In this document: positions 42,422-51,479 of the stretch, one piece after another
Layout: the number at the start of each line of letters is the position of its first letter
Position numbering within the stretch: the stretch's first letter is position 1
Source of the DNA: Amycolatopsis rubida
GTDB taxonomy: Bacteria; Actinomycetota; Actinomycetes; Mycobacteriales; Pseudonocardiaceae
Assembly: GCF_900115345.1 (NCBI RefSeq)
Contig: NZ_FOWC01000001.1
Span: 1,550,001 to 1,614,000, forward strand
Reading direction: 5' to 3'
Length of the DNA: 64,000 nt
Made by a program: the position numbers and the translations under genes
Notes under the pieces: model-generated
What the model saw: the letters and a program-made list of their open reading frames with translations, nothing else
What the model was told of the DNA's origin: nothing
Database searches by the model: none

Positions 42422-43306
42422 TTGGACGGCATGTTCGACTTCGCCAAGACGTGGGAGCTGATCGCGGAACTGGACAGCGTCCGCATCGCCCTGATCGCGG
42501 CCGCGGTGCTCGGTTTGCTGGCCGGCGTGCTCGGCCCGCTGATCGTGATGCGCCGCATGTCTTTCGCGGTGCACGGCACGTCCGAACTGGCCTTCACCGG
42601 CGCGGCAGGCGCACTGCTGCTGGGCGTCGGCGTGGAATACGGCGCACTGGCCGGTGCCGTCGCTGCCGCGCTGCTGCTGGGAATCCTGGGCATCCGCGAC
42701 GCCGACCGCGATTCGGTGATCGGTGTGATCCTGTCCTTCGGACTGGGCATGGGCGTCCTGCTGCTGTCGTTCTACAAAGGACGGTCAGCGAATAAGTTCG
42801 GCATCCTGACCGGTCAGATCATCACCGTGGACAGCACGAACCTGACCGCCTTGGTCATCTCCGCCGCGGCGGTGCTGGCGGTGCTGGCGATGATCTACCG
42901 CCCGCTCCTGTTCGCCAGTGTCGACCGGTCAGTGGCCGAGGCACGCGGGGTCCCGGTCAAGACGCTGACGGTGCTGTTCTCCCTGCTGGTCGGGGTTGCG
43001 ACGGCGCTGAGCGTGCAGGTGGTCGGATCGCTCCTGGTGGTCGCTTTGATGGTGACCCCCGCCGCGGCTGCCGCCCGGGTGACCGCTAGCCCATTGCGCG
43101 CCACGGTGTTGTCGGTGGTGTTCGCAGAGGTTTCCGCCTTGGGCGGCATCGTGCTTTCGCTGGCCCCGGGGTTGCCGGTGAGCGCGTTCGTGACGTCGAT
43201 TTCGTTCTTGATCTATCTGGTGTGCCGGGTGATCGCGTGGGCGCGCGACCGTCGGCGCGGGGTGCGGACGAGCCCGGTGGAAGCGGCCCCGGTTCCGGTC
43301 GGCTAG
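42422..43306 (+). CDS. Zinc ABC transporter permease (ABC-3 family)
   Basis: The 294-residue protein has about eight membrane segments and the ABC-3 signature region MRRMSFAVHGTSELAFTGAAGALLLG (about 43-68), plus VVGSLLVVALMVTPAAAAARVT near 200-220. It is the channel of the zinc importer. The start is TTG 42422, or possibly ATG 42431, which has a weak GGACGG site. The gap to the ATPase gene is 3 bp. Its stop overlaps the convergent SDR pseudogene. Confidence 0.92.
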   Translation: MDGMFDFAKTWELIAELDSVRIALIAAAVLGLLAGVLGPLIVMRRMSFAVHGTSELAFTGAAGALLLGVGVEYGALAGAVAAALLLGILGIRDADRDSVIGVILSFGLGMGVLLLSFYKGRSANKFGILTGQIITVDSTNLTALVISAAAVLAVLAMIYRPLLFASVDRSVAEARGVPVKTLTVLFSLLVGVATALSVQVVGSLLVVALMVTPAAAAARVTASPLRATVLSVVFAEVSALGGIVLSLAPGLPVSAFVTSISFLIYLVCRVIAWARDRRRGVRTSPVEAAPVPVG

Positions 43307-43831
43307 CGGTACACGGCCACCTGCTGGCGAGACCGAGTTGGCGCCTCGACCAGGTCAAGGGCTGCTGTCGCGAGGTCCGCATAGGACAATGGGACGTTCG
43401 CCGATCGAGCATCTCGCCCGCAAGCCGGTACTTGCCGGTCGCCGGGTGCTTCGAGCGACAACCCGGGCGGCGGCGTGATGACCAGCCAGTCCACCGCCGC
43501 GGCTTGTTCCTGCCAGGCCCTTCATCCGTGCTTCGGCGAAGGGACGCAAGAAAGCGGGGAATGCCGCGGTGTCCTCGTAGAGTCGTGTGCTGCCGGTGCG
43601 CAGAGTCGCGGCGAGCCCGATTTCGATCACCCTCGACCCCCGCGCAGCCTGAAGTCGTCGAACGATTCGGGCGGAGGCAGTAAACGGCGTCACGGCATTC
43701 ACGATCGTGACCCCCTCTCTCCGGGCGGACAGTTTTTTGTGCCTGCCGGGGTCGCGAACCACTCCGACCACTGGGCGTCCTCGACACAGCGCGTCAGCGA
43801 CTACCGCGAGCCCGCCAGCACCGAAAATCAC
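43303..43831 (-). pseudogene. NAD(P)-binding oxidoreductase (SDR), frameshifted
   Basis: GTG 43831 begins VIFGAGGLAVVADALCRGRPVVGVVRDPGRH, a Rossmann start that already lacks part of the glycine loop, and reads to EARMKGL. The family pattern then continues in another frame as EQAAAVDWLVITPPPGLSLEA to the natural C-terminus (LVEAPTRSRQQVAVYR, stop 43303). A single indel near 43525 explains it. The divergent HxlR-like gene is probably its former regulator. Confidence 0.7.
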
Positions 43832-43858
43832 GAGCGGACCGTTTCGCTGTTCGGCACC

Positions 43859-44281
43859 GTGGGCTGGACGGTATCTACGGAAACTGGTACTTCAACGAAA
43901 CTGGACCCGGCGTGCCCGATGGCTGCCTTCCCCTTCCACGTAGGCGGCAGGTGGACTGGGAATGGCGTCGTCGCGTTGCTTGACGGCCCGCGGCGCTTCA
44001 GCGACCTCCGGCAAAACCCGGGGATCAGCAGCGCCAAAGTCCTGACCGAAACCCCGCGCGACATGACCCACGACGGTCTCCTGACCCGCACCGACCACCA
44101 GGCCAACCCGCCTCACGTCACCTACGAGCCGACCGGCCTCGGCCGCAGTCTCCTGCCGGTCATCGACGCCAAGCGCGAATGGAGCGATCAGCACCTAGCC
44201 GGGCTCCTGGCGCACCGCCAAGCCCACCCGTCCGCTACCGGATCGGATGCTGCGCCAACGCGCTCTTCACCGCCGCGATAA
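43859..44281 (+). CDS. HxlR-type winged-helix regulator (possibly degenerating)
   Basis: The 140-residue protein carries the HxlR pattern: CPMAAFPFHVGGRWTGNGVVALLDGPRRFSDL (about 18-48), GISSAKVLTETPRDMTHDGLLTR (about 54-76) and HVTYEPTGLGRSLLPVIDA (about 85-103). Cys18 is the redox/aldehyde-sensing cysteine of many members. Several usual residues are changed (FPFHV for LEVIG; ETPRDM for TLREM), and its end overlaps the convergent gene by 47 nt, so it may be decaying like its SDR neighbour. GTG 43859 is the most plausible start. Confidence 0.55.
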   Translation: MGWTVSTETGTSTKLDPACPMAAFPFHVGGRWTGNGVVALLDGPRRFSDLRQNPGISSAKVLTETPRDMTHDGLLTRTDHQANPPHVTYEPTGLGRSLLPVIDAKREWSDQHLAGLLAHRQAHPSATGSDAAPTRSSPPR

Positions 44282-45551
44282 AGCCCTCGTCAGTAAAGGG
44301 CACCAACCCGCCGGCCACATTCCGTTCCACGGCTTGCAGCACCACCACGTGCGAGTTCACGAACTGGTCCACCGCCTGCGACTGCGGCGTCTTGTCCGTC
44401 GAATACGCCAAATACGTGAGATTCGTGAACGCCGCCTCCAGATACCGCGACGACGCGAGGCTGAACGAGTCCCCGTAGACCAACGTCGGCTGGTCGATCG
44501 TGCCGACGATCGGCGGCGCCGAGCGGTGCACCGGCTGATCGATGCTGCCGATGAATTCCCCCGCGCGGTCGGTGACGCCGTCCGGGCGCAGGTTGTAGCG
44601 GGTGTTCGTCTTGACGCCGGTTTGCCCGAGCAGCAGCGGCAGGTCCGCGACCGCGTCGTACTGGCCGTCCGGGGCGCTCAGCCAGCTGTTCGTCGTGCCC
44701 GGCTTGATCGTGTCGGCGAGTGCGCGGGTCAGGACGAGGCCGCCTTCGTCGCGCCAGTGCGTGTCGTTGGGGGCGTAGATCGGGTGGCCGACCCTGGCCG
44801 CTTCGGCGGCGAGTTGCGGGCGCAGGTCGAGCGAGTGGCCTTCGGTGGTGATCTTGTACCAGTCGTTCGGCGAGGCGGCCTGCGAACACTCCTTGCCCGG
44901 GTAACTCGCGGGCAGGAACTGCGGCACCATCGTCGTCTTGTCCGGTGTCACCACGAACACGAACTTCCGGCCGGACGCCTCGACCGCCGCGCGCAGTTCG
45001 TCGATCCGCTTCATCGTGGTGTCGATGTCCTGGGCCGGCGTGCACTTCGCTTCGGAGTCGTAGCCGTAGTACAGCCAGCCGTCGGCACCCTGGACCACCT
45101 TGCGGTATCCGGCCTGGCTGGAACCCGGGGTGCTCGGCAGCGTCGGGCCGGTGTTCGGCGCGCCCGGTTGCTGCAGCGGCGGGGCCGGGATCGGGCCGTT
45201 GTTCGACGCGGACCCCTGGTCGAGCGGTGCGGCCTCGCCGAAGACGCCCTCGCTGATCCCGTTCGCCGCGTTGATCGCGCCCGCCCGGAACGACAGCTGG
45301 TCCGTCGCCCAGTGGGGCAGGTTGGTGAAGAACCCGAACCCTTCGCCGAGGCTGGGGAATCCGGCGAGCTTGTGGTTTTCGATCTCGCTCGGCCGGACCC
45401 CGACGACCCACAGCAGGGTCGGCGTCACGAAGAACAACAGGGCGCTGACCAGCGCGGTCAGCTGCCGTTTGCCGTGCCGCGGGCGATGCAGCGCGTGCTC
45501 GCGGGGCAGATAGGCCTCGTGGACTGCGGGCAGCTGCGGTGGCTCGGACAC
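44235..45551 (-). CDS. AlgX/AlgJ-like SGNH-hydrolase-fold envelope protein
   Basis: The 438-residue protein has a single N-terminal TM segment (about 35-55), a low-complexity Pro/Gly/Asn stretch (about 115-160) and a catalytic-type domain with WLYYGYDSEAKC, APNDTHWRDEGG (HxxDxH-like Asp/His) and VYGDSFS (nucleophile Ser block). It resembles alginate O-acetyltransferase-like proteins that transfer acetyl groups to wall or exopolysaccharides. GTG 45551 is the start. It ends a run of four genes with the DUF445 trio. No MBOAT partner is adjacent. Confidence 0.75.
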   Translation of the reverse strand: MSEPPQLPAVHEAYLPREHALHRPRHGKRQLTALVSALLFFVTPTLLWVVGVRPSEIENHKLAGFPSLGEGFGFFTNLPHWATDQLSFRAGAINAANGISEGVFGEAAPLDQGSASNNGPIPAPPLQQPGAPNTGPTLPSTPGSSQAGYRKVVQGADGWLYYGYDSEAKCTPAQDIDTTMKRIDELRAAVEASGRKFVFVVTPDKTTMVPQFLPASYPGKECSQAASPNDWYKITTEGHSLDLRPQLAAEAARVGHPIYAPNDTHWRDEGGLVLTRALADTIKPGTTNSWLSAPDGQYDAVADLPLLLGQTGVKTNTRYNLRPDGVTDRAGEFIGSIDQPVHRSAPPIVGTIDQPTLVYGDSFSLASSRYLEAAFTNLTYLAYSTDKTPQSQAVDQFVNSHVVVLQAVERNVAGGLVPFTDEGFIAAVKSALAQHPIR

Positions 45552-45604
45552 GGCACTGAGGTTAGTCAGTTCGAGTGAGCCCGGCGCGAACAACCGCCGA
45601 AAAG

Positions 45605-46828
45605 TCAGCCGAGCATGAGGAGGACTTGCAACTCGCCGACCAGGAACCCGATCACGCCGCCGACCGCGATCAGCTTCCACTCGTCCTGCCGGAACGCCGG
45701 CCGCAGCAGGCCCTCGAACTCCAGCGGCGTCAGCGCGAGCATCCGCTGCTCCACCATTTTCGCCACGTCCATCGCCTCGGTCAGGTAGCCCTCGGCGTAG
45801 CGCGCGGTCAATGGCAGCTCAGCCAGCGCCCGCTGTGCCGCGGCGTGCTTCATCTCCTGCAGCCGCTGCGCCCCGACGGCGAGCGCGACCACCGGTTTCG
45901 CGGCGCTGACCTGCGCGTCCACCGCGTGCCCGACAGCGCGTTCGACCATCGCCACGAGCCGGTCCGACTTCGGGCCGCGCAGCAGGGCGTCGAGCAGATT
46001 CGGGACGGTCAGCACCTCGTTGGCCACCAGCTCGCCGTATTGCCGGGCGACCTCGGCGCGCCGCCGCTGGAACTTGCCTTGCAGGATGACCCGGCCCAGC
46101 CGCACCGGCTCGCGCGGCAGGAAGATCATCTTGATCGCCAGCCAGTCGGTGAACAGCCCGATCGCGCCGCCGAAGATCGGCAGCACCAGCGGCTGCCGGG
46201 TCAGCGCCCACACCAGCGCCTGGACGAGACCGAGCACGAAGCCGAAGACGATCCCGGCGCGCGCGATGAACGTCATCTCCGGCCGGGACGTTTCGCGGAT
46301 CAGCCGGACCAGCAGCGCGCGGTCGCGGGTGAGCCGTTCGACGGTCATGTGCCGGACATCGAGCACCTCGTCCAGGTTGTCGCGGACCTCGTCAAGGAAC
46401 TCCCGCACCAGCTGCGGCGCGCTGGCCTGCACCTGTTTGATCAGCAGTTCCTGGGCGAGCGTGGGCATGACCTCCCACAGCCGCGGATGATGCTGTTCGA
46501 GCACGTCGCGGGCGATCCCGTCGACCGCGCGCAGCAGCGGTTGTTCGAGTTCGCGGGTGATGATCACCGGGTCGACGCGCGCGAAGACCTCTTTGATGTC
46601 GAGCAGGTTCGCGGTGAGCAGTTCGGTCGCGATCGCGGCCATCCGGCCGCCGTGCTTCGGCACCACGCCCTGCCAGCCGAGCAACGGCCGGATGCCGATG
46701 AATTCAAGCGGGCGGAACATCATCTCGATCGCGACGCGCTTGGTGACATAGCCGATCAGCGCGGCGACGAACGGCATCGAGACGTACACCGGCCAGTGCC
46801 GCGCGAAGTCGTCCAGCACCGCGTTCAC
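45605..46828 (-). CDS. DUF445 membrane protein, copy A
   Basis: The 407-residue protein has an N-terminal TM (VYVSMPFVAALIGYVTKRVAIEMMF), a central hydrophobic pair (IVFGFVLGLVQALVWAL, LPIFGGAIGLFTDWLAIKMIF) and a C-terminal TM (LIAVGGVIGFLVGELQVLL). Long helical segments lie between them. Two internal modules are related: IGYVTKRVAIEMMFRP..WQGVVP near the start, and IGLFTDWLAIKMIFLP near residue 225. GTG 46828 is the start. It is the most divergent of three tandem paralogues. Function unknown. Confidence 0.85.
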   Translation of the reverse strand: MNAVLDDFARHWPVYVSMPFVAALIGYVTKRVAIEMMFRPLEFIGIRPLLGWQGVVPKHGGRMAAIATELLTANLLDIKEVFARVDPVIITRELEQPLLRAVDGIARDVLEQHHPRLWEVMPTLAQELLIKQVQASAPQLVREFLDEVRDNLDEVLDVRHMTVERLTRDRALLVRLIRETSRPEMTFIARAGIVFGFVLGLVQALVWALTRQPLVLPIFGGAIGLFTDWLAIKMIFLPREPVRLGRVILQGKFQRRRAEVARQYGELVANEVLTVPNLLDALLRGPKSDRLVAMVERAVGHAVDAQVSAAKPVVALAVGAQRLQEMKHAAAQRALAELPLTARYAEGYLTEAMDVAKMVEQRMLALTPLEFEGLLRPAFRQDEWKLIAVGGVIGFLVGELQVLLMLG

Positions 46829-46875
46829 CGGGTCTCCCTCCCCGTTCCGGAAGGAAACCGTATCGCGTGCGCGTC

Positions 46876-48090
46876 CTAACCGAGCAGCAGCAACGCCTGC
46901 AGCTCGCCGACGAGCCCGCCGATCACCGCGCCGACCGCGATCAGCTTCCATTCGTCCTGCCGGAAGGCGGGCCGCAGCAGCTGCTCGAATTCGAGCGGGC
47001 TGAGCCTGCGCATCCGGTCCACGATCGTGTTGCGGACGTCGAGCGCGTTGATCGCATACGTCTCCGCGTGCCGGATGGTGTCCGGCACCCGCTCGGCGGC
47101 TTTCGCGGCGGCGACCTGCTTCATTTCCTGGAACCGCTTCGTGCCCACCGCGATCGCGACGAACGGCTTGACGACGCTCGCCTGCGCGTCGATCGTCTTC
47201 TGCACCTCGCGGCTGATCAGCGAGAACAGCCGGTCCGATTTCGGCCCGCGCAGCACGGCTTCCAGCAGATTCGGCACGGTGATGATCTCTCGCGCGATCA
47301 TGTCGCCGTAGTCGGCGGCCACCTCGTCGCGGCGCTTCTGGAACACGCCCTGCCAGTTGTAGAAGCCGAAGAACCGTTTCGGCTCGCGCGGCAGGAAGAT
47401 CATTTTGAGTGCGAGCCAGTCGGTCAGCCAGCCGATCCCGAGCCCGAACAGCGGCAGCACGATCGGCGACTTCGTCAGCGCCCAGACCAGCAGCTGCACA
47501 CAGCCGAGAACGAACCCGAACCAGATGCCCGAGCGCGCGATGAACCGCATTTCCGGCCGGGAGATGTCGCGGATCAGCCGGTTGAGCAAAGCCTTGTCGC
47601 GCACCAGGTTCGTGACGACCATGTGCTTGAGGTCGAGCACGTCCTCGATGTTCTGGGAAATCTCGCGCATGATCTTCGTGATCGCCCGCGGCGCCTCGGC
47701 CTGCACGCGTTTCAGCAGCAGTTGCTGCGCGCCGGACGGCAGCATTTCCCACAGCCGCGGCTGGTAGGTCTCCATCACCTCGCGGGTGACGTCCTCGACC
47801 ACGCGCAGCAGCGGCTGCTCGATCTCCTTCGCGACCTGCTCCGGGTCGAGCCGGGCGAAGATCTCCCGCGGGTCGACGAGGTTGGTGGTGAGCATTTCGG
47901 TCGCGGTCGTCGCCATCCGCTCGGCGTTCGCGGGCAGCACGCCCTGCCAGCCGAGGAAGGGCCGGATGCCGACGAATTCGAGCGGCTGGAACATCATCTC
48001 GATGGCGACGCGCTTGGTGACGTAGCCGATCAGCGCCGCGATGAACGGCATGGAGACGTACACCGGCCAGTGCTCGGCGAAAGTGTGCAC
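46876..48090 (-). CDS. DUF445 membrane protein, copy B
   Basis: At 404 residues it has the same architecture as copies A and C. The internal duplication is clearest here: WQGVLPANAERMATTATEML in the first module against WQGVFQKRRDEVAADYGDMI in the second. It ends QDEWKLIAVGAVIGGLVGELQALLLLG, nearly identical to copy C. GTG 48090 is preceded by GGAGGGGA at ideal spacing, which excludes longer upstream starts. Intergenic gaps to its paralogues are only 47 and 95 bp, so the three genes are probably one operon. Confidence 0.85.
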   Translation of the reverse strand: MHTFAEHWPVYVSMPFIAALIGYVTKRVAIEMMFQPLEFVGIRPFLGWQGVLPANAERMATTATEMLTTNLVDPREIFARLDPEQVAKEIEQPLLRVVEDVTREVMETYQPRLWEMLPSGAQQLLLKRVQAEAPRAITKIMREISQNIEDVLDLKHMVVTNLVRDKALLNRLIRDISRPEMRFIARSGIWFGFVLGCVQLLVWALTKSPIVLPLFGLGIGWLTDWLALKMIFLPREPKRFFGFYNWQGVFQKRRDEVAADYGDMIAREIITVPNLLEAVLRGPKSDRLFSLISREVQKTIDAQASVVKPFVAIAVGTKRFQEMKQVAAAKAAERVPDTIRHAETYAINALDVRNTIVDRMRRLSPLEFEQLLRPAFRQDEWKLIAVGAVIGGLVGELQALLLLG

Positions 48091-48185
48091 GCGCGTCCCC
48101 TCCGTGTCGCTCACCGGAACGGTAACCCGCGTCCTCATCCGCATCCTCCCCGCCGCCACCTTCAACGGACGGCAGAGCCGCAGGA

Positions 48186-49415
48186 TTATCCCAAGAGGAG
48201 CAGGACCTGCAGTTCGCCGACGAGCCCGCCGATCACCGCGCCGACCGCGATCAGCTTCCATTCGTCCTGTTTGAACGCCGGCCGGAGAATGCCCTCGAAC
48301 TCCAGCGGCGTCAGTTGCTGCATCTTGTCGACGATGGTGTTGCGGACGTCGAGCGCGTCGGTCGCGTAACTCTCGACGTGCTTGACGGTCTCCGGCAGAT
48401 ACGCGATGGCCTTCTCCGCGGCGGCCTGTTTCATCTGCTGGTACTCACGCCCGCCGACAGCCAGCGCGACCAGCGGTTTCGCCAGACCGGCCTGCGCGTC
48501 GACGGTCCGCTGGACCTCCCGCGTGACGAGCGCGAACAGCTTGTCCGCACGCGGTCCGGTGAGGACGGCTTCCAGCACGTTCCCCGCGGTGAGGACTTCC
48601 TCCGCGATCAACGCGCCGTAGTCCGCGGCGACCTGCGCGCGGCGTTTCTGGAACATGCCCTGCCAGGTGAAGAACAGGAACCGGCGCGGCTGCCGAGGGT
48701 AGAAGATCATTTTGAGCGCGAGCCAGTCCGTGACGAACCCCGTGACGAAACCGAAGATCGGCATGATCACCGGTTGTTTCGTGAGCGCCCACGCGATGAG
48801 CTGGACGAGCCCGATGACGAATCCGAAGCCGATCCCGCTGCGCGCGATGAACCGGAACTCGGGCGCGGCGACCTCCCGGATCAGCCGGCAGGTGAGCGAT
48901 TTGTCCCGGACCATGGCGCTGATCAGCATGTCGTTGACGTCGAGGACTTCGTCCACGTTCGACGCCACTTCCCGCATCAGCCGCTTCACGACCACGGGCG
49001 CCTGCGCGCGGACGCGGTCCACCAGCAGTTGCTGCGCACGAGCGGGCAGCATTTCCCACAACCGCGGCTGGTAAGTCTCGAACACTTCGCGGGTGACCTC
49101 GTCGACCGCTTTCAGCAGCGGTTCTTCCAGCTGCGCGACCATTTCCTCCGGATCGAGCCGCGCGAAGACCTCTCGCGGGTCGAGGAGATTCTTGGTCAGC
49201 AGGTCGACCGCGGTGGTGGCCATCCGCCGGGAGTTGGCCGGGATGACGCCCTGCCAGCCGAGAAAGGGCCGGATGCCGCGGAACTCGAGCGGCCGGAACA
49301 TCATCTCGATCGCGACGCGTTTGGTCAGGTAGCCGATGAGCGCCGCGATGAACGGCATGGTCGCGTACACGTGCCAGTGCGCGGCCAGGTCGGCGGCGAT
49401 GGCGGAAAGGTCCAT
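48186..49415 (-). CDS. DUF445 membrane protein, copy C
   Basis: This 409-residue protein starts at ATG 49415 (MDLSAIAADLAAHWHVYATM) and is the first gene of the trio in transcription order. It has an N-terminal TM, a central membrane pair with FVTGFVTDWLALKMIFYP, and a C-terminal TM. Long amphipathic regions such as WEMLPARAQQLLVDRVRAQAP suggest a helical periplasmic or cytoplasmic body. It diverges from the hendecad coiled-coil gene, 130 bp away. No enzyme motif is visible. Confidence 0.85.
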   Translation of the reverse strand: MDLSAIAADLAAHWHVYATMPFIAALIGYLTKRVAIEMMFRPLEFRGIRPFLGWQGVIPANSRRMATTAVDLLTKNLLDPREVFARLDPEEMVAQLEEPLLKAVDEVTREVFETYQPRLWEMLPARAQQLLVDRVRAQAPVVVKRLMREVASNVDEVLDVNDMLISAMVRDKSLTCRLIREVAAPEFRFIARSGIGFGFVIGLVQLIAWALTKQPVIMPIFGFVTGFVTDWLALKMIFYPRQPRRFLFFTWQGMFQKRRAQVAADYGALIAEEVLTAGNVLEAVLTGPRADKLFALVTREVQRTVDAQAGLAKPLVALAVGGREYQQMKQAAAEKAIAYLPETVKHVESYATDALDVRNTIVDKMQQLTPLEFEGILRPAFKQDEWKLIAVGAVIGGLVGELQVLLLLG

Positions 49416-49545
49416 GCGTCTGCCCCGTTCGCCCGCGCGGTAGGTCGAGGAGACAGGATGCCATGCGTGACGTCGGGTTTCGCGTTTCGTAATACAGCCG
49501 TTTGGCGGTACGTGCCGCAGGTGCCCCGATCACTAAGGTGACCCG

Positions 49546-51351
49546 ATGGTCGCGCCCGAGAAGCCGCAGCACCCCGCCTTTGCTGTTACCCGGAAGGGAT
49601 ACGACCCGCACCAGGTCGACACCCGCATCGCCCAGCTGACCAGCGAACTCAAGACGACCTCCCACGGCCGCGACGAGGCGGTGGCCACCGCTGGCGAGCT
49701 CACCAAGGCCCTGACGACAGCCCAGTCGGAGCTGTCCGAGGCGAAGGCGGCGCTGGTCCGCGTCACCTCAAGCCCGGCTGGCGCCGGCGCGATCTCCGAA
49801 CGCGTGCGGATGATGGTGCAGCTGGCCGAGGAGGAAATCGCCGACCTGCGCCGTTCCGCGGAAGCGGACGCGACCTCGACCCGCGCCGAAGCGGACCGCT
49901 ACGCCCACGAAACCCAACGGGCAGCGGACAAAGCGGCCAAAGAAGCGGAAGCGGAACGCCAGCGTTTGCTCGCGGAGACCCACGCCGATTTGGCCGCGCG
50001 CTCAGAGGCCCTGGACGCCCGCGTCGCGGCTGCGGAGAAGGACCTTGCTGCGCGGCAAGCGGATCTGGAGTCCCGGATTGCTGCCGCGGAAGCGGACATC
50101 GCCACCCGTACCGCCGCTGCGGATGAGGAGATCGCGACCCGCCTGGCGGACTTGGAAGCGCGGCTCAAGGCGGGCAACGAGGACATCGCCACCCGCACGG
50201 CGGCCGCCGACGCGGACATTTCCACCCGCACCGCGGCGGCCAATGAGGACATCGCCACCCGGACAGCTGCGGCTGACTCGGAGATCGCTACCCGCCTAGC
50301 CGCGGCTGAAGAGGACATCGCCACGCGCACCGCGGCCGCCGACGCCGATATCGCCACCCGTACTACGGCGGCCAATGAGGACATCACCTCCCGCACCGCC
50401 GCCGCCGACGCCGAGATCGCGTCCCGCACCGCCGCGGCTGACGCCGAGATCGCGTCCCGCACCGAAGCCGCCGACCGCGCCCGCGCCGAGGCAGACCAGG
50501 CTTCCGCAGCGGCCCGTGCCGAAGCCGACCAGGTCGCCCTGACCGCTCGTACCCAGGCCGACGAGGCAGCCGCCGAAGCCCGCGCCAAGGCAGACGCCGA
50601 ATCCCAGCACGCCCGCCTGGCCGCCGACGCCGAAGCCCGCCGCATCCGCGACGAGAAGGACGCCGAAGCCCTCCGCGCCCGCACCGAAGCCGCCGAAGCC
50701 GCCGCCCAGGCCCGAGCCGAGGCCGACGCCGCGGCCGAAGCCGCCCGCCAGGCCGCCGACGAGGAATCCGCCCGCGTCCGAGCCGAAACCGACGCCGCCG
50801 CCGAAGCAGCAGCCGCTCAAGCCCGAGCCGAGGCCGACCGTCGAGCGTCGGAGGAGATCGCCATCAAGAAGGCACAGGCAGAGACTGCCCTCGCCGACGC
50901 TCTCCACAAGCAAACCGAAGCCACCGAATCGCGCACCCTGGCCCTGGACCTGCGCACCAAGGTCGCCGATCGGATCGCCGCGACCAACGAGGCCGTCCAA
51001 GAGGCGTTGCGCTTTCTCGGCTCGCAGGAAGAGGACGCCGCTTCGCCGACTTCCGCCCGTCCGCAAGCCTCCGCCCCGTCGCCGACTGATGCTCCTTCCG
51101 GGACTGCCGCTCCTTCGCAGACCTCGACGTCTTCGTCGGCCGACGCACGTTCCCAGCCCTCAACTGCCTCGCCGGCCGACGTCCCTCCGGCAACGGGCTC
51201 GTCCGCCCCCGCCTTGCCTCAGCCGACGCCGCGCCCGGACACCCAGTCACCCGCAGGATCGCAGCAAACGGCCAAATCCTCCGAACCACCGACCCCTCGC
51301 AGCAACGGCAACGGTCGCGGCCCCGGCCGCCCGCGTGCGGGTCGCTCGTGA
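49546..51351 (+). CDS. Long coiled-coil protein with hendecad repeats (Scy/FilP- or DivIVA-like)
   Basis: The 601-residue protein starts with a DivIVA-like segment (FAVTRKGYDPHQVDTRIAQL, about 12-31) and an Ala/Glu coiled coil to about 480. Residues 212-310 are nine consecutive 11-residue units of the form EDIATRTAAAD, with Ile exactly every 11 residues (214, 225, 236, 247, 258, 269, 280, 291, 302). A Pro/Ser/Thr tail (about 495-590) ends in the basic GRGPGRPRAGRS, which looks AT-hook-like. It resembles the cytoskeletal Scy/FilP coiled coils of Streptomyces. A role in polar growth or segregation is inference. Confidence 0.7.
   Translation: MVAPEKPQHPAFAVTRKGYDPHQVDTRIAQLTSELKTTSHGRDEAVATAGELTKALTTAQSELSEAKAALVRVTSSPAGAGAISERVRMMVQLAEEEIADLRRSAEADATSTRAEADRYAHETQRAADKAAKEAEAERQRLLAETHADLAARSEALDARVAAAEKDLAARQADLESRIAAAEADIATRTAAADEEIATRLADLEARLKAGNEDIATRTAAADADISTRTAAANEDIATRTAAADSEIATRLAAAEEDIATRTAAADADIATRTTAANEDITSRTAAADAEIASRTAAADAEIASRTEAADRARAEADQASAAARAEADQVALTARTQADEAAAEARAKADAESQHARLAADAEARRIRDEKDAEALRARTEAAEAAAQARAEADAAAEAARQAADEESARVRAETDAAAEAAAAQARAEADRRASEEIAIKKAQAETALADALHKQTEATESRTLALDLRTKVADRIAATNEAVQEALRFLGSQEEDAASPTSARPQASAPSPTDAPSGTAAPSQTSTSSSADARSQPSTASPADVPPATGSSAPALPQPTPRPDTQSPAGSQQTAKSSEPPTPRSNGNGRGPGRPRAGRS
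50179..50475 (+). repeat. Nine tandem 33-bp coding repeats
   Basis: This segment encodes residues 212-310 as nine 11-residue units. DNA identity between units is high, with mainly third-position and Asp/Glu or Ala/Ser changes, which indicates expansion by duplication within the gene. Confidence 0.8.
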
Positions 51352-51479
51352 CTGTTTGTCCCTGGGCGGTGGCGGTTGGCGGCTGTCCTGGTCGTCGGCG
51401 TGCGGGTCGCTCGTGACTGTTTGTCCCTGGGCGGTGGCGGCTCGCGGCTGTCCCGGCCGCCTCCGTGCGCGTCGCTCCT
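51334..51479 (+). repeat. 65-bp tandem repeat (about 2.3 copies) spanning the stop codon
   Basis: Units begin at 51334, 51399 and 51464 (third partial). Each starts CGTGCGGGTCGCTC or a one-base variant, followed by TGACTGTTTGTCCCTGGG in the first two. The first unit contains the last codons and stop of the coiled-coil gene, so the repeats duplicate its 3' end. Confidence 0.75.
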
